Source: UBA6398 sp963660485 (GTDB taxonomy: Bacteria; Bacteroidota; Bacteroidia; Bacteroidales; Bacteroidaceae). Taken from it: DNA of 64,000 nt. The translations under genes were made by a program, and so were the position numbers. Of this stretch, positions 25,243 through 34,418 are shown piece after piece. Location: contig CAVKYH010000004.1 of the NCBI GenBank assembly GCA_963660485.1, positions 62,001 to 126,000 of the forward strand. The letters run 5' to 3'. The notes below the pieces were generated by a model, which saw nothing but the letters and a program-made list of their open reading frames with translations, did no database searches and was not told the origin of the DNA. Numbering within the stretch: the stretch's first letter is position 1; each line of letters begins with the position of its first letter.

Positions 25243-27240
25243 ATGAAGAAAAACGTATTGAGATTACTTCTCTTGGGTGGCGCTGCTATGCTTACGCTCC
25301 CGGTATGCGCAAAAAACTATGTGGTGAAATCGCCGTCGGGCAAACTGGTGCTCACAGTGAATACCGACAAGGCGCTCACGTGGCAGGTGAGTTTCAACGG
25401 GCAGGAAATAACCGCTCCGTCGGCTGTGGCTCTGAAAATCCGTGGAGGCGCTACATGGGGAACTGATGCACCGGCGGGGAAAATCACCAAGGTGAGCCGC
25501 ACGTTGGACGGAGTGAATTACCGCAAGGCCAAGATTGACGATACATTCACCATGCTCACGCTCAAAGGCGGCGGATACGAACTGGAATTCCGTGCCTACG
25601 ACGACGCGGCGGCTTATCGCTTTGCTGCTAACGCAAAGGATTCGCTCACCGTGGAGAACGAAACGGTGGAATACAATTTCAAGAACGACCATACGGCGTG
25701 GGTGCCCTACGTAAACGACGAGCGCCACGGCGAAAGATACTCCAATTCGTTCGAGGCATACTATGATGTGCAGAAAGTATCGCAAATACCTTCGCGCAAG
25801 CTATGCCTCATGCCCTTTGTCATGGATATGGGCAACGGAGTGAAGGCTGCGCTCACCACTGTGGGCGAAGTGGATTACCCCGGCATGTATCTCCATTCTT
25901 CTTTCTCAAAGGGATTTTCACTCGTAGGCGAATTCCCCGGATATCCCGACCTTAAAAATATGGTTCCCGGCACAAAAGCTACCGAAAATTTCAAGACGCT
26001 TTTCCGTCAAAGCCATATCGCCCGAATCGGAGGCAAGCAACAAATGCCGTGGAGGGCTATAATCGTGAGCGAAAACGATGCACAGCTCGCCAACTGCGAT
26101 TTGGCGCAAAAACTTTCGAGACCTGTTGCAAAAGGCGATTGGTCGTGGGTGAAACCAGGTAAGGTGGCGTGGGAATGGTGGAGCGCTGCAAACATCACGG
26201 GAGTGGATTTCGTTTCGGGCATAAACACCGATACATATAAATACTACGTGGACTTCGCCGCAAAATACAACCTTGAATACATCATTCTCGACGGCGGCTG
26301 GAGCGGAAAGGACATCTGCGAAAGCAACAGCAATATAAACATGCCGGAACTCCTTGCCTATGCAAAGCAAAAGAGAGTAGGCGTGATAGTGTGGGCTTCG
26401 TGGAAAAATGTAATGGAGAAAATGCACGAGGCATTCCCCCTCTATGAAAAATGGGGCGTTAAAGGCATGAAGATAGACTTTGTTGACGGCAACGACCAGT
26501 ATGTGATGAAAACAATGAGAGACATCACCGCCCTCGCAGCCAAACACCATCTGATAATAGACTATCACGGCATGCAGCTCAACGGCCTGCAAGTGATGTA
26601 TCCCAATATCGTGAACATCGAAGGCGTACGCGGTTTGGAACAATGCAAATGGACTGCAAACAAAAAAGGCACGCTCGGAAGCGATATGCCCGGCTACGAC
26701 GTTACGATACCATTTGCGCGAATGCTCACGGCACCTATGGACTACACCCCCGGAGCAATGCGCAACGCCACGAGAAATGAATACCGCCCCATAAACAACA
26801 ATCCCATGAGTCAGGGCACAAGAGTACACCAAATGGCAATGTACACCGTTTTTGACGCACCTCTGCAAATGCTTTCCGATAAGCCGTCGCTATATTATCT
26901 GTACCCAGAATGCACGGAATTCATTGCAAAAGTTCCTACAACGTTTGACGATTGCCGTGTGGTGCAGGGAGAAATCGGGAAATACATCGTTACAGCAAAA
27001 CAGAAAGGCTCTACGTGGTTTGTGGGCGCAATGACAAACTGGGACGAACGGGATTTGGAAATTTCTCTCGACTTTCTTGGCGACGGAACATACAAGGCAA
27101 TAATTTTCCGCGACGGGATAAATGCCTCGAAAAGCGCCGAAGATTATATGAAAGAGGAGAAAAACGTGAAGAAAACCGACCTCCTGAAAATTTCAATGAA
27201 GAGCGGCGGCGGTTGGACCGCAAGATTCGAAAAGATATAA
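25243..27240 (+). CDS. Glycoside hydrolase family 97 enzyme, first of a tandem pair
   Basis: A 665-residue secreted enzyme (signal peptide about 1-23) with the three GH97 parts: N-terminal beta-sandwich (about 25-275), TIM barrel (about 280-560) and C-terminal beta domain ending SMKSGGGWTARFEK. In the barrel GMKIDFVDG carries Asp412. In characterised GH97 members, retaining alpha-galactosidases have an Asp nucleophile at this strand while inverting SusB-type alpha-glucosidases have Gly and use glutamates instead; Asp412 therefore suggests the retaining type. A candidate acid/base is Glu460 or Glu466 in EGVRGLEQ. The next gene, 24 bp on, is a homologue of identical length. Confidence 0.9.
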   Translation: MKKNVLRLLLLGGAAMLTLPVCAKNYVVKSPSGKLVLTVNTDKALTWQVSFNGQEITAPSAVALKIRGGATWGTDAPAGKITKVSRTLDGVNYRKAKIDDTFTMLTLKGGGYELEFRAYDDAAAYRFAANAKDSLTVENETVEYNFKNDHTAWVPYVNDERHGERYSNSFEAYYDVQKVSQIPSRKLCLMPFVMDMGNGVKAALTTVGEVDYPGMYLHSSFSKGFSLVGEFPGYPDLKNMVPGTKATENFKTLFRQSHIARIGGKQQMPWRAIIVSENDAQLANCDLAQKLSRPVAKGDWSWVKPGKVAWEWWSAANITGVDFVSGINTDTYKYYVDFAAKYNLEYIILDGGWSGKDICESNSNINMPELLAYAKQKRVGVIVWASWKNVMEKMHEAFPLYEKWGVKGMKIDFVDGNDQYVMKTMRDITALAAKHHLIIDYHGMQLNGLQVMYPNIVNIEGVRGLEQCKWTANKKGTLGSDMPGYDVTIPFARMLTAPMDYTPGAMRNATRNEYRPINNNPMSQGTRVHQMAMYTVFDAPLQMLSDKPSLYYLYPECTEFIAKVPTTFDDCRVVQGEIGKYIVTAKQKGSTWFVGAMTNWDERDLEISLDFLGDGTYKAIIFRDGINASKSAEDYMKEEKNVKKTDLLKISMKSGGGWTARFEKI

Positions 27241-27264
27241 GATAAAACCCAAAATATAACAGTA

Positions 27265-29262
27265 ATGAAAACAAAACTAATCAATGCGATGCTCGCGTCG
27301 GCCGCAATGCTTTTGGGCGGAACGGCATCTGCGGGAAATTTTGTCGCAAAGTCGCCTTCGGGAAAACTCACCTTGACCGTAAATTCAGGCAGCAAACTTA
27401 CATGGAAAGTGGACTTGAAAGGACGGGAAATCATTAAACCGTCCACACTGTCGGTTATCCTTACCGACGGAAGCGTTTGGGGACCGGGCGCATCGGGCGG
27501 AAAAGCGCAGAAAGTAAGCAGAAAAATCACGACAAAGGACTATACAAATTCGCAAATCGATGACGTTTACACAAAGTTGTTCCTCAAAGGCGGACAATAC
27601 ACTGTAGAATTCCGTGTATACGACGACGCGGTGGCTTATCGCTTTTGCGGTACGCGCAAGGACTCTGTAAATGTGCAGAACGAGGTGGTTGAGTATAATT
27701 TCGCGGGAGATCCTCAAACCTGGACGCCGTGGGTGAACGACAATGCGGGAGGCGAGAGGTATTCCTGCTCGTTTGAATCGTATTATACCAAGACTTGCAT
27801 TTCGCAGATGCCGTCGAAACAGCTCAGCATACTTCCGCTTCTTGCCGATATGGGCGAGGGTGTGAAAGTGGCGGTTACTGACGTGGGCGATCTCGACTAT
27901 CCGGGAATGTATGTCAGTTCCAATTTTTCCAACGGCAATGGTTTGAAAGGCGAGTTCGCAGGTTATCCCGATCTCAAGAATTCTGATCTCAACGGCCAGG
28001 GCTATTCGAATTTCGTTACCCTTTTCCGCAAGAACTATATCGCACGCGTGGGCGGCACACAGCCACTTACGTGGAAAGTGGCGGTGATTACCGACAACGA
28101 TACCCAACTTGCCGACTGCAACATTGTGCGCAAACTTTGCGACGGCACTTCCAAGGGCGATTTCTCTTGGGTAAAACCGGGCAAGGTGGCTTGGGACTGG
28201 TGGAATGCGCTTAATATTACGGGCGTTGACTTCGAGAGTGGAATGAACACGCCTACTTATAAGCATTACATCGATTTTGCTGCGGCCAACAAGCTGGAAT
28301 ATATCATAATAGATGACGGCTGGGACAGCCCAAATGTGCTCCAATACAAAAAAGACTGCAACATTCCCGAGATTGTGAAGTATGGCAACGAAAAGGGAGT
28401 TGGTGTGATAATTTGGCTGAAGTGGAAAGATTGCATGAAATATATGGATCGTGCGTTTCCTCTCTACAAGAGTTGGGGCGTGAAGGGTTTGAAAATCGAC
28501 TTCATCAATGCTAATGACCAGTTTGTAATGTCGTCTTTGCGCAAGATCACGCAGAAAGCTGCCGACAACCAGCTCACGGTGGACTATCACGGCATGCAGC
28601 TCAAAGGATTGCAGGTAACGTATCCCAATATCCTGAGCTGCGAAGGCGTGAGAGGCTTGGAGCAATGCAAATGGACGCCCAACACAAAAGGTACTCTTGG
28701 TGCCGACATGCCGGGATACGATGTGATGATTCCGTATATCCGTCAGATAATTTCGCCTATGGACTATACTCCCGGCGCGATGATTAACGGCACTAGCTCA
28801 AACTATCGTCCTATCAACAATCAGCCTATGAGTCAGGGCACGAGAGTTCATCAGATGGCTATGTACACCATTTATTACTCTCCGCTCCAGATGCTTTCGG
28901 ACGCTCCTTCAAACTATACTAAAAATCAGGAGTGTACGGATTTCATAGCCAAGGTTCCTACCACTTTCGACGAGAGCAAAACCATCGCAGGCGAGGTGGG
29001 GAAATACGTGGTAACGGCGCGCCGCAAAGGAAATACGTGGTATGTGGGCGCAATGGCTAATTGGGACGGAGCCGACATTGAAATCCCGCTTTCGTTCCTT
29101 GGCAGCGGAAAATACAAGGCCGATATATTTGCCGACGGGGTCAATGCCAACAAAAATGCAGAGGACTACAAACGCACCACAAAGGAAGTGGGAGCGGGCG
29201 AAACCGTTAAGGTTTCGATGAAGAGCGGCGGCGGTTGGACTGCACGCTTCGAAAAACTCTGA
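27265..29262 (+). CDS. Glycoside hydrolase family 97 enzyme, second of a tandem pair
   Basis: Also 665 residues, with signal peptide (about 1-23) and the same three-domain layout as its neighbour. The key segments are shared: GVKGLKIDFINANDQ with Asp412, YHGMQLKGLQVTYPN, EGVRGLEQCKWTPN and the C-terminal SGGGWTARFEK. Asp412 suggests a retaining, alpha-galactosidase-like mechanism (inference from characterised GH97 enzymes). Divergence elsewhere shows an old tandem duplication, perhaps with different linkage or aglycone preference. No SusC/D pair adjoins them. A strong terminator follows. Confidence 0.9.
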   Translation: MKTKLINAMLASAAMLLGGTASAGNFVAKSPSGKLTLTVNSGSKLTWKVDLKGREIIKPSTLSVILTDGSVWGPGASGGKAQKVSRKITTKDYTNSQIDDVYTKLFLKGGQYTVEFRVYDDAVAYRFCGTRKDSVNVQNEVVEYNFAGDPQTWTPWVNDNAGGERYSCSFESYYTKTCISQMPSKQLSILPLLADMGEGVKVAVTDVGDLDYPGMYVSSNFSNGNGLKGEFAGYPDLKNSDLNGQGYSNFVTLFRKNYIARVGGTQPLTWKVAVITDNDTQLADCNIVRKLCDGTSKGDFSWVKPGKVAWDWWNALNITGVDFESGMNTPTYKHYIDFAAANKLEYIIIDDGWDSPNVLQYKKDCNIPEIVKYGNEKGVGVIIWLKWKDCMKYMDRAFPLYKSWGVKGLKIDFINANDQFVMSSLRKITQKAADNQLTVDYHGMQLKGLQVTYPNILSCEGVRGLEQCKWTPNTKGTLGADMPGYDVMIPYIRQIISPMDYTPGAMINGTSSNYRPINNQPMSQGTRVHQMAMYTIYYSPLQMLSDAPSNYTKNQECTDFIAKVPTTFDESKTIAGEVGKYVVTARRKGNTWYVGAMANWDGADIEIPLSFLGSGKYKADIFADGVNANKNAEDYKRTTKEVGAGETVKVSMKSGGGWTARFEKL

Positions 29263-29286
29263 AAAACGTAGAATTCAGAAATATGG

Positions 29287-29323
29287 TGCGGCGGAAACTC
29301 AAAGATTTCCGCCGCATTTTTTG
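29287..29323 (+). terminator. Terminator of the GH97 pair
   Basis: TGCGGCGGAAA pairs perfectly with TTTCCGCCGCA around CTCAAAGA, followed by a T run. Confidence 0.9.
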
Positions 29324-29380
29324 TTTCAAGGCGTCGCGTTTTGACTGGAATTTTAACCAGAAAAACACACGTAAAATATC

Positions 29381-29473
29381 ATAAAAACTCCAAGGCATCT
29401 AATTTAAATTACATGGCCCGGAATTTAAATTTGGTGGCCCGGAGTTTTTACGAGATGCCTTGTTGTTTTTTCG
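29381..29473. repeat. Modular 21-bp-period element g (best-formed copy)
   Basis: In the 374-bp gap between the GH97 pair and gpmI. Words start exactly 21 bp apart at 29390, 29411, 29432 and 29453: CCAAGGCATCT, ACATGGCCCGG, TGGTGGCCCGG, AGATGCCTTGT. Linkers: AATTTAAATT twice and AGTTTTTACG; the left edge is AAAAACT and the right edge TGTTTTTTCG. The last word is nearly the reverse complement of the first, giving the element a loosely palindromic frame. Downstream a -7-like TAATTTTG box (29588-29595) probably serves gpmI. Confidence 0.92.
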
Positions 29474-29636
29474 TTTTGTCATAACGAGTTGCTAATATAT
29501 AAGAGTTCGTGGAAAAAATGCCGGTATCATGCTGCAAAATATTGCTTTTCAATAGGGAAAGATGAATGCGGAGAGAGAAATAAATAGTAATTTTGCGCCG
29601 GATTAAAGGAAACAATTAAAAAAAGACATAACAATC

Positions 29637-31169
29637 ATGGCAAAGAAAGCACTACTGATGATTCTCGACGGTTGGGGAATCGGCAAACACGACAAAGGTG
29701 ATGTGATTTTCAACACTCCGACTCCCGAGCTCGACTACCTGAACGCCAATTATCCCCATTCGCAACTTCTTGCATGCGGCGAAAACGTGGGACTTCCCGA
29801 CGGACAAATGGGAAACTCCGAGGTGGGACACTTGAATATAGGCGCAGGCCGTGTGGTTTATCAGGATCTCGTGAAAATCAACCATGCCATTGCCGACGGC
29901 AGCATATTGAAGAATGCCGAAGTGGTTTCGGCTTTTGAATATGCCAAGACCACGGGTAAAAACCTCCATATCATGGGGCTTACTTCAACCGGTGGCGTTC
30001 ACTCCGAACTCTCTCATATTCTCGCATTCCTTGACATAGCAAAAAGCTATGGCCTGGAAAACGTATACGTTCACTGCTTTCTTGACGGCCGCGATACCGA
30101 CCCGCGCAGCGGAAAGGGATTCGTGAAAACCGTAATCGACCATTGCGCCGAAACAACCGGCAGTGTGGCATCGGTGATAGGACGTTTCTACGCTATGGAC
30201 CGCGACAATCGTTGGAATCGCGTAAAGGTGGCGTACGATCAGCTTGTTCATGGCAAAGGAAAGGCTGTTGACAATCTCGTAGAAGCAATTCAGGACTGCT
30301 ACGACAGCGATACGCCCGAACATAAGGATACCGACGAATTCATGGAGCCGTTGGTTAACGCCAATGTGGACGGAAGAATAAAAGAAGGCGATGTAGTGGT
30401 GTTTGTTAACTACCGCAACGACCGCGCACGCGAGATTACTTCTATCCTTACACAGAAGGATATGCCCGAAGAAGGCATGACCACAATTCCAAACCTGCAA
30501 TACTATTGCATGACTCCCTATGATGCCGATTTCAAAGGCGTGCATGTGCTGTTCCCCAAAGAGAACGTACAGAATACACTCGGAGAATATCTCGCTGCCA
30601 AGGGACTCAAACAACTCCACACCGCAGAGACCGAGAAATATGCCCATGTAACGTTCTTCTTCAACGGCGGCCGCGAAGAACCCTTCAATGGTGAGGAACG
30701 CACCCTCGTACCTTCGCCGAAAGTTGCCACATATGATTTGAAACCCGAGATGAGTGCTTACGAAGTGAAGGACAAGCTTGTGGATTCTATCAAGAAAAAC
30801 GAATACGACTTCATCGTGGTGAATTTCGCAAACGGCGACATGGTGGGACATACCGGCATTTACAGCGCAATAGAAAAGGCTGTGGTGGCAGTTGATGCCT
30901 GTGTGAAAGATGTAGTAAACGCTGCAAACGAAACGGGATACGAGACAATCATCATCGCAGACCACGGCAACGCCGATTATGCAATCAACGAAGACGGCAC
31001 ACCCAATACGCAACATTCGTTGAACCCCGTGCCGTTTATTTATATCACCGAAAACAAGAACGCAAAGGTGGAAGACGGAATTCTTGCCGACGTAGCTCCG
31101 AGCATTCTGCATATCATGGGACTGGAACAGCCCGAAGAAATGACCGGACACTGCCTGATCAAAGACTGA
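29637..31169 (+). CDS. gpmI: 2,3-bisphosphoglycerate-independent phosphoglycerate mutase
   Basis: A 510-residue cytoplasmic enzyme interconverting 3- and 2-phosphoglycerate in glycolysis, belonging to the alkaline phosphatase superfamily with two Mn ions. The first metal motif is LMILDGWGIG at the N-terminus; the phosphorylated Ser61 lies in GNSEVGH; FLDGRDTDPRSG binds substrate; the second metal cluster is in NFANGDMVGHTG and ADHGNAD. Length is normal. Single gene with a strong terminator. Confidence 0.97.
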   Translation: MAKKALLMILDGWGIGKHDKGDVIFNTPTPELDYLNANYPHSQLLACGENVGLPDGQMGNSEVGHLNIGAGRVVYQDLVKINHAIADGSILKNAEVVSAFEYAKTTGKNLHIMGLTSTGGVHSELSHILAFLDIAKSYGLENVYVHCFLDGRDTDPRSGKGFVKTVIDHCAETTGSVASVIGRFYAMDRDNRWNRVKVAYDQLVHGKGKAVDNLVEAIQDCYDSDTPEHKDTDEFMEPLVNANVDGRIKEGDVVVFVNYRNDRAREITSILTQKDMPEEGMTTIPNLQYYCMTPYDADFKGVHVLFPKENVQNTLGEYLAAKGLKQLHTAETEKYAHVTFFFNGGREEPFNGEERTLVPSPKVATYDLKPEMSAYEVKDKLVDSIKKNEYDFIVVNFANGDMVGHTGIYSAIEKAVVAVDACVKDVVNAANETGYETIIIADHGNADYAINEDGTPNTQHSLNPVPFIYITENKNAKVEDGILADVAPSILHIMGLEQPEEMTGHCLIKD

Positions 31170-31205
31170 AGCCGAGGTTTCTGAAAACCGGCATATATAT
31201 AATAT

Positions 31206-31247
31206 GCGTGCACAGACGGCAACCGCCGTTTGTGCACGCTTGTTTTT
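31206..31247 (+). terminator. Terminator of gpmI
   Basis: GCGTGCACAGACGGC pairs with GCCGTTTGTGCACGC around AACC (one mismatch), followed by TTGTTTTTG. Confidence 0.88.
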
Positions 31248-31412
31248 GCAAAATCTGCGGTCGGCGCTACGCAAAAGCACAGCGCTTTGCCGATAAACCT
31301 TATTATAACCATTGCGAGCGCCGGCTTGAAAAACTAATTTAGTATCTTTGCAAACATAACCCTCAAGGCACGAAAGAAACCAAACTCCGTAGCCGTAAAG
31401 ACAACACTCCGC

Positions 31413-32459
31413 ATGGTGAAACACTATCTGCTTTTTGCTTCGCTCAATTACGCGTTTCCGATACTCCGACCTTTGGAAACGGAAATACTGCGTAGGGGAG
31501 ACAAGGTGGCGTGGTTTTTGGAAGACGAATGCGATGATATGCTTGTTGACGGAGAAGTGCGCCTCAAAACCTTTGAAGAAGTAAAGCAATTCAATCCCAT
31601 TGCCGTTTTCGCCCCCGGAAATTATATATACGACTTCTTCCCGGGAGTTAAAGTGGAAGTTTTTCACGGCTATCCCATAAACAAACGCATGGACAAGCGG
31701 GACGACCATTTCAATATACGCGGTTGGTTCGACATATATTGCACCCAGGGCGCATCAAGCACGTTGCCGTTCAAACAAATAGAGCAACGCAAGAAATTTT
31801 TCAAGGTTTACGAAACGGGGTGGTGCAAGATAGACCCGCTGTTTTCCAATAAGGCAAAAACGCAACGGGAACATGCGCAAAAAACAATACTTTACGCTTC
31901 TACATTTACCAAGGGCATAAGTTCTGCATGGGATTTGCGCGAAACGATTGACCGTATCGCAGGAGAGAAACCCTGGCATTGGATTCTCACTTTGCACCCT
32001 AAAATCCACGACGAACAATTGCTGGAAGATTTCCGACAGATAGCCGCGCGACACGAAAACGTGGAATTCTGCCGCACACTCGACATCGTTGAAGCTTTCG
32101 CCGAGAGCGATGTGATGTTGTGCGACAGTTCTTCGATAATAGTGGAGTATATGCTTCTCGACAAGCCCGTCGTAACGTTTCGCAATACAAATCCGGGAAA
32201 ACATCTCGTAGATGTTACCGACGTCTCGCAGATTGTGCCGGCTATCGAGCATACTCTTTCGCGCCCGGACGAGCTTCTAAAAAACATTCGCGAATATACT
32301 GCCCGGCACGAGGCTCATCGCGACGGCAAAAACTCGGCAAGGGTGATTGATGCCGTAGATGATTTTATTGACAAATACAAAGGAAAAATACGAAAAAAGC
32401 CGTTGAACCTGCTGAGAAGAATGAAACTTCGCTGGCGTCTCAAAAAGTTTGTGATATGA
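31413..32459 (+). CDS. CDP-glycerol glycerophosphotransferase-like protein
   Basis: A 348-residue protein resembling the C-terminal catalytic region of TagB/TagF-type glycerophosphotransferases, a GT-B-like fold. Family-like motifs are VFHGYPINKR (about residues 88-97), ILTLHPK (about 189-195) and CDSSSIIVEYMLLDKPVV (about 236-253). Bacteroidetes lack wall teichoic acid, so the acceptor is probably a surface glycan or lipid; this is inference. The C-terminus is very basic (RRMKLRWRLKKF), which may bind membrane. A -7-like box TATCTTTG is at 31343-31350. It overlaps aroB by 4 bp (ATGA), so the two are translationally coupled. Confidence 0.75.
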   Translation: MVKHYLLFASLNYAFPILRPLETEILRRGDKVAWFLEDECDDMLVDGEVRLKTFEEVKQFNPIAVFAPGNYIYDFFPGVKVEVFHGYPINKRMDKRDDHFNIRGWFDIYCTQGASSTLPFKQIEQRKKFFKVYETGWCKIDPLFSNKAKTQREHAQKTILYASTFTKGISSAWDLRETIDRIAGEKPWHWILTLHPKIHDEQLLEDFRQIAARHENVEFCRTLDIVEAFAESDVMLCDSSSIIVEYMLLDKPVVTFRNTNPGKHLVDVTDVSQIVPAIEHTLSRPDELLKNIREYTARHEAHRDGKNSARVIDAVDDFIDKYKGKIRKKPLNLLRRMKLRWRLKKFVI

Positions 32460-33514
32460 TAGACAAAACTGTAATAATGTCGCGTCAGGCGGCAGTAGAA
32501 ATCGACAGAGTTATAAACGAAATAAAGCCCGACAAAACTTTCGTGCTTTACGATGCTACCACGGCTGAATTGTGCGCCCCGATATTGAAAGACAGCGCGG
32601 AATTAAGGCATGCCGTGCAAATAGTAATAGGCGCAACCGACGCCAACAAGACTCTTGAAACTTTGGCAAGCGTATGGACGGCACTCAGCAACGGCGGGGC
32701 ATCGCGACATTCTCTGCTTGTGAACGTAGGCGGCGGTATGGTTTCGGATCTCGGCGGCTTTGCTGCGTCCACTTTCAAGCGTGGAATTGCTTATATAAAC
32801 GTTCCTACAACGCTGCTCTCAATGGTTGACGCATCGGTGGGCGGAAAGACGGCAATAAATTTCAATGGTTTGAAAAACGAAATAGGTGTGTTTAATGCGC
32901 CGCGCCGTGTAATCGTCGACACAGAGTTTCTTCGTTCGCTTGATACCGACAACTTGCTCTCAGGATACGCCGAAATGATAAAGCATGGGCTTATCAGTAA
33001 CGACAAAACCTGGGCACAGTTGATGAATTTCAGTTTTAATGACAGCGATATCGCAGAACTTCACGATATGGTGGCTGACAGTATAGACATAAAGGCAAAT
33101 ATTGTGGAGCAAGACCCGCATGAACACGGAATACGTAAGGCTTTGAACGTAGGACATACCGCAGGGCATGCACTTGAAAGTTTTGCGCTCTCACAAGGTA
33201 GCCCGGTGCTTCACGGATATGCCGTTGCGTGGGGATTGGTGTGCGAACTGTTTTTGAGCAGAACAAAGAAAAATTTCCCGTCGATGCAAATGCAGCAAAC
33301 CATAGGCTATATTCGCGAAAACTACGGCGCTATGGCTTATACTTGCAAGGATTACGACCGGCTCTTTGAGTTTATGTGCCACGATAAAAAGAATGTGGGT
33401 GGAATAATAAACTTTACTCTTCTTTCCGGAATAGGAAAAATCGAACTTGACTGTACAGCTACGAAAGACGAAATCAAGGCAATGCTTGATTTCTACCGCG
33501 ATGCCATGGACTAA
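32456..33514 (+). CDS. aroB: 3-dehydroquinate synthase
   Basis: A 352-residue enzyme, second step of the shikimate pathway (DAHP to 3-dehydroquinate), NAD- and metal-dependent, cytoplasmic. The glycine-rich NAD segment GGGMVSDLGGFAASTFKRG (about residues 82-100) and NVPTTLLSMVDASVGGKTAIN are typical; metal ligands are the Glu of GYAEMIKHG and the two His of NVGHTAGHALE and HGYAVAWG. It overlaps the glycerophosphotransferase-like gene upstream and is followed by a lipoprotein gene after 11 bp, so it is apart from the other aromatic genes at 10-14 kb. Confidence 0.95.
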   Translation: MIDKTVIMSRQAAVEIDRVINEIKPDKTFVLYDATTAELCAPILKDSAELRHAVQIVIGATDANKTLETLASVWTALSNGGASRHSLLVNVGGGMVSDLGGFAASTFKRGIAYINVPTTLLSMVDASVGGKTAINFNGLKNEIGVFNAPRRVIVDTEFLRSLDTDNLLSGYAEMIKHGLISNDKTWAQLMNFSFNDSDIAELHDMVADSIDIKANIVEQDPHEHGIRKALNVGHTAGHALESFALSQGSPVLHGYAVAWGLVCELFLSRTKKNFPSMQMQQTIGYIRENYGAMAYTCKDYDRLFEFMCHDKKNVGGIINFTLLSGIGKIELDCTATKDEIKAMLDFYRDAMD

Positions 33515-33525
33515 AAAGCCGCTTT

Positions 33526-34392
33526 ATGAAAATATACCGCATTTCCTCCGTTTTATCTTTGGCAATAATTGCAGTAACGGCCTTGTTGGCAGTGTCGTCG
33601 TGCAAATTCTCCAAATACAAACGCTCATATTCCCGCCCAGATACGCTTTGCATTGATTCGGCAACGTATAGCCGCGTGGATTCGATGCAGGGCAGAAAAA
33701 TAATGGTAAAGATCCGTGCCGACTATCCCACTCCCATTACAAGCAAATTGAGTGCAAACATTGCGGCATGGGTTAGGGGAAACCTCGGAAATGGTATTCC
33801 TGTCGACACAATGGACGCCCAAAAAGTGGTGGACTATTTCGGCGATGCGAAGTTTGACAGCTATGTAAACAGTGCTATTCTTTCGCCGAATGCATACTAT
33901 GATGCCGAATGCAGAATGGAGAGCAATCGCCGCAACTATGTTAGTTTTAAATTTACGCTTGATGAATGTGCCGGCGAAACCGATGGCGTTACTTCTATTT
34001 CGGGCATTACGTTGCGCAAAAGCGACGGCGTGGCGTTTGGCTGGAATATGCTCAAGGATACAACCTCAAAAGGTTTCCGCAATGTGCTTCGCGAGGGGGT
34101 GCGTTCCTATCTCAAGGAAACGCTTGGCGAGAACGAGGTGAGCGACGAGAATCTTTGCAGCCTGCTTGTCTATGAGCGTGAGAAAAATCTGGCAAACTAT
34201 AATCCTTTGGAGAGTTTTCCGATACCCAAGACGCCGCCGTATCTTTCCCACAACGGAATGACTTTCGTTTTCCAGCCATACGAGATTGCGCCTTATTCAC
34301 TTGGCACTCCCGTTTTCACGATTCCTTTTTCTGATATCAAATGCTATATGACTGCCGAAGCATTGCGTTTGATCAAGAAGTCTAAACAGTAA
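33526..34392 (+). CDS. DUF3298-like lipoprotein
   Basis: A 288-residue lipoprotein: signal sequence ending LLAVSSC (lipidated Cys near residue 26). The C-terminal 50-60 residues (MTFVFQPYEIAPYSLGTPVF, about 240-260) match the DUF3298/RsiV-type domain signature, an extracytoplasmic domain of unknown general function that binds lysozyme in RsiV. The N-terminal half (about 40-130) looks like the companion DUF4163-type region. It lies between aroB (11 bp) and murF (26 bp), hinting at an envelope role. Function unproven. Confidence 0.7.
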   Translation: MKIYRISSVLSLAIIAVTALLAVSSCKFSKYKRSYSRPDTLCIDSATYSRVDSMQGRKIMVKIRADYPTPITSKLSANIAAWVRGNLGNGIPVDTMDAQKVVDYFGDAKFDSYVNSAILSPNAYYDAECRMESNRRNYVSFKFTLDECAGETDGVTSISGITLRKSDGVAFGWNMLKDTTSKGFRNVLREGVRSYLKETLGENEVSDENLCSLLVYEREKNLANYNPLESFPIPKTPPYLSHNGMTFVFQPYEIAPYSLGTPVFTIPFSDIKCYMTAEALRLIKKSKQ

Positions 34393-34418
34393 ATCCATAA
34401 CAATCATTCATACTAACT

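Noticed and set aside
29381..29473. CRISPR-like reading of the regular repeats
   Set aside because: The 10-bp linkers are too short for CRISPR repeats, the words between them are reused and inverted instead of unique, arrays are only 3-6 units, and no cas genes are present.
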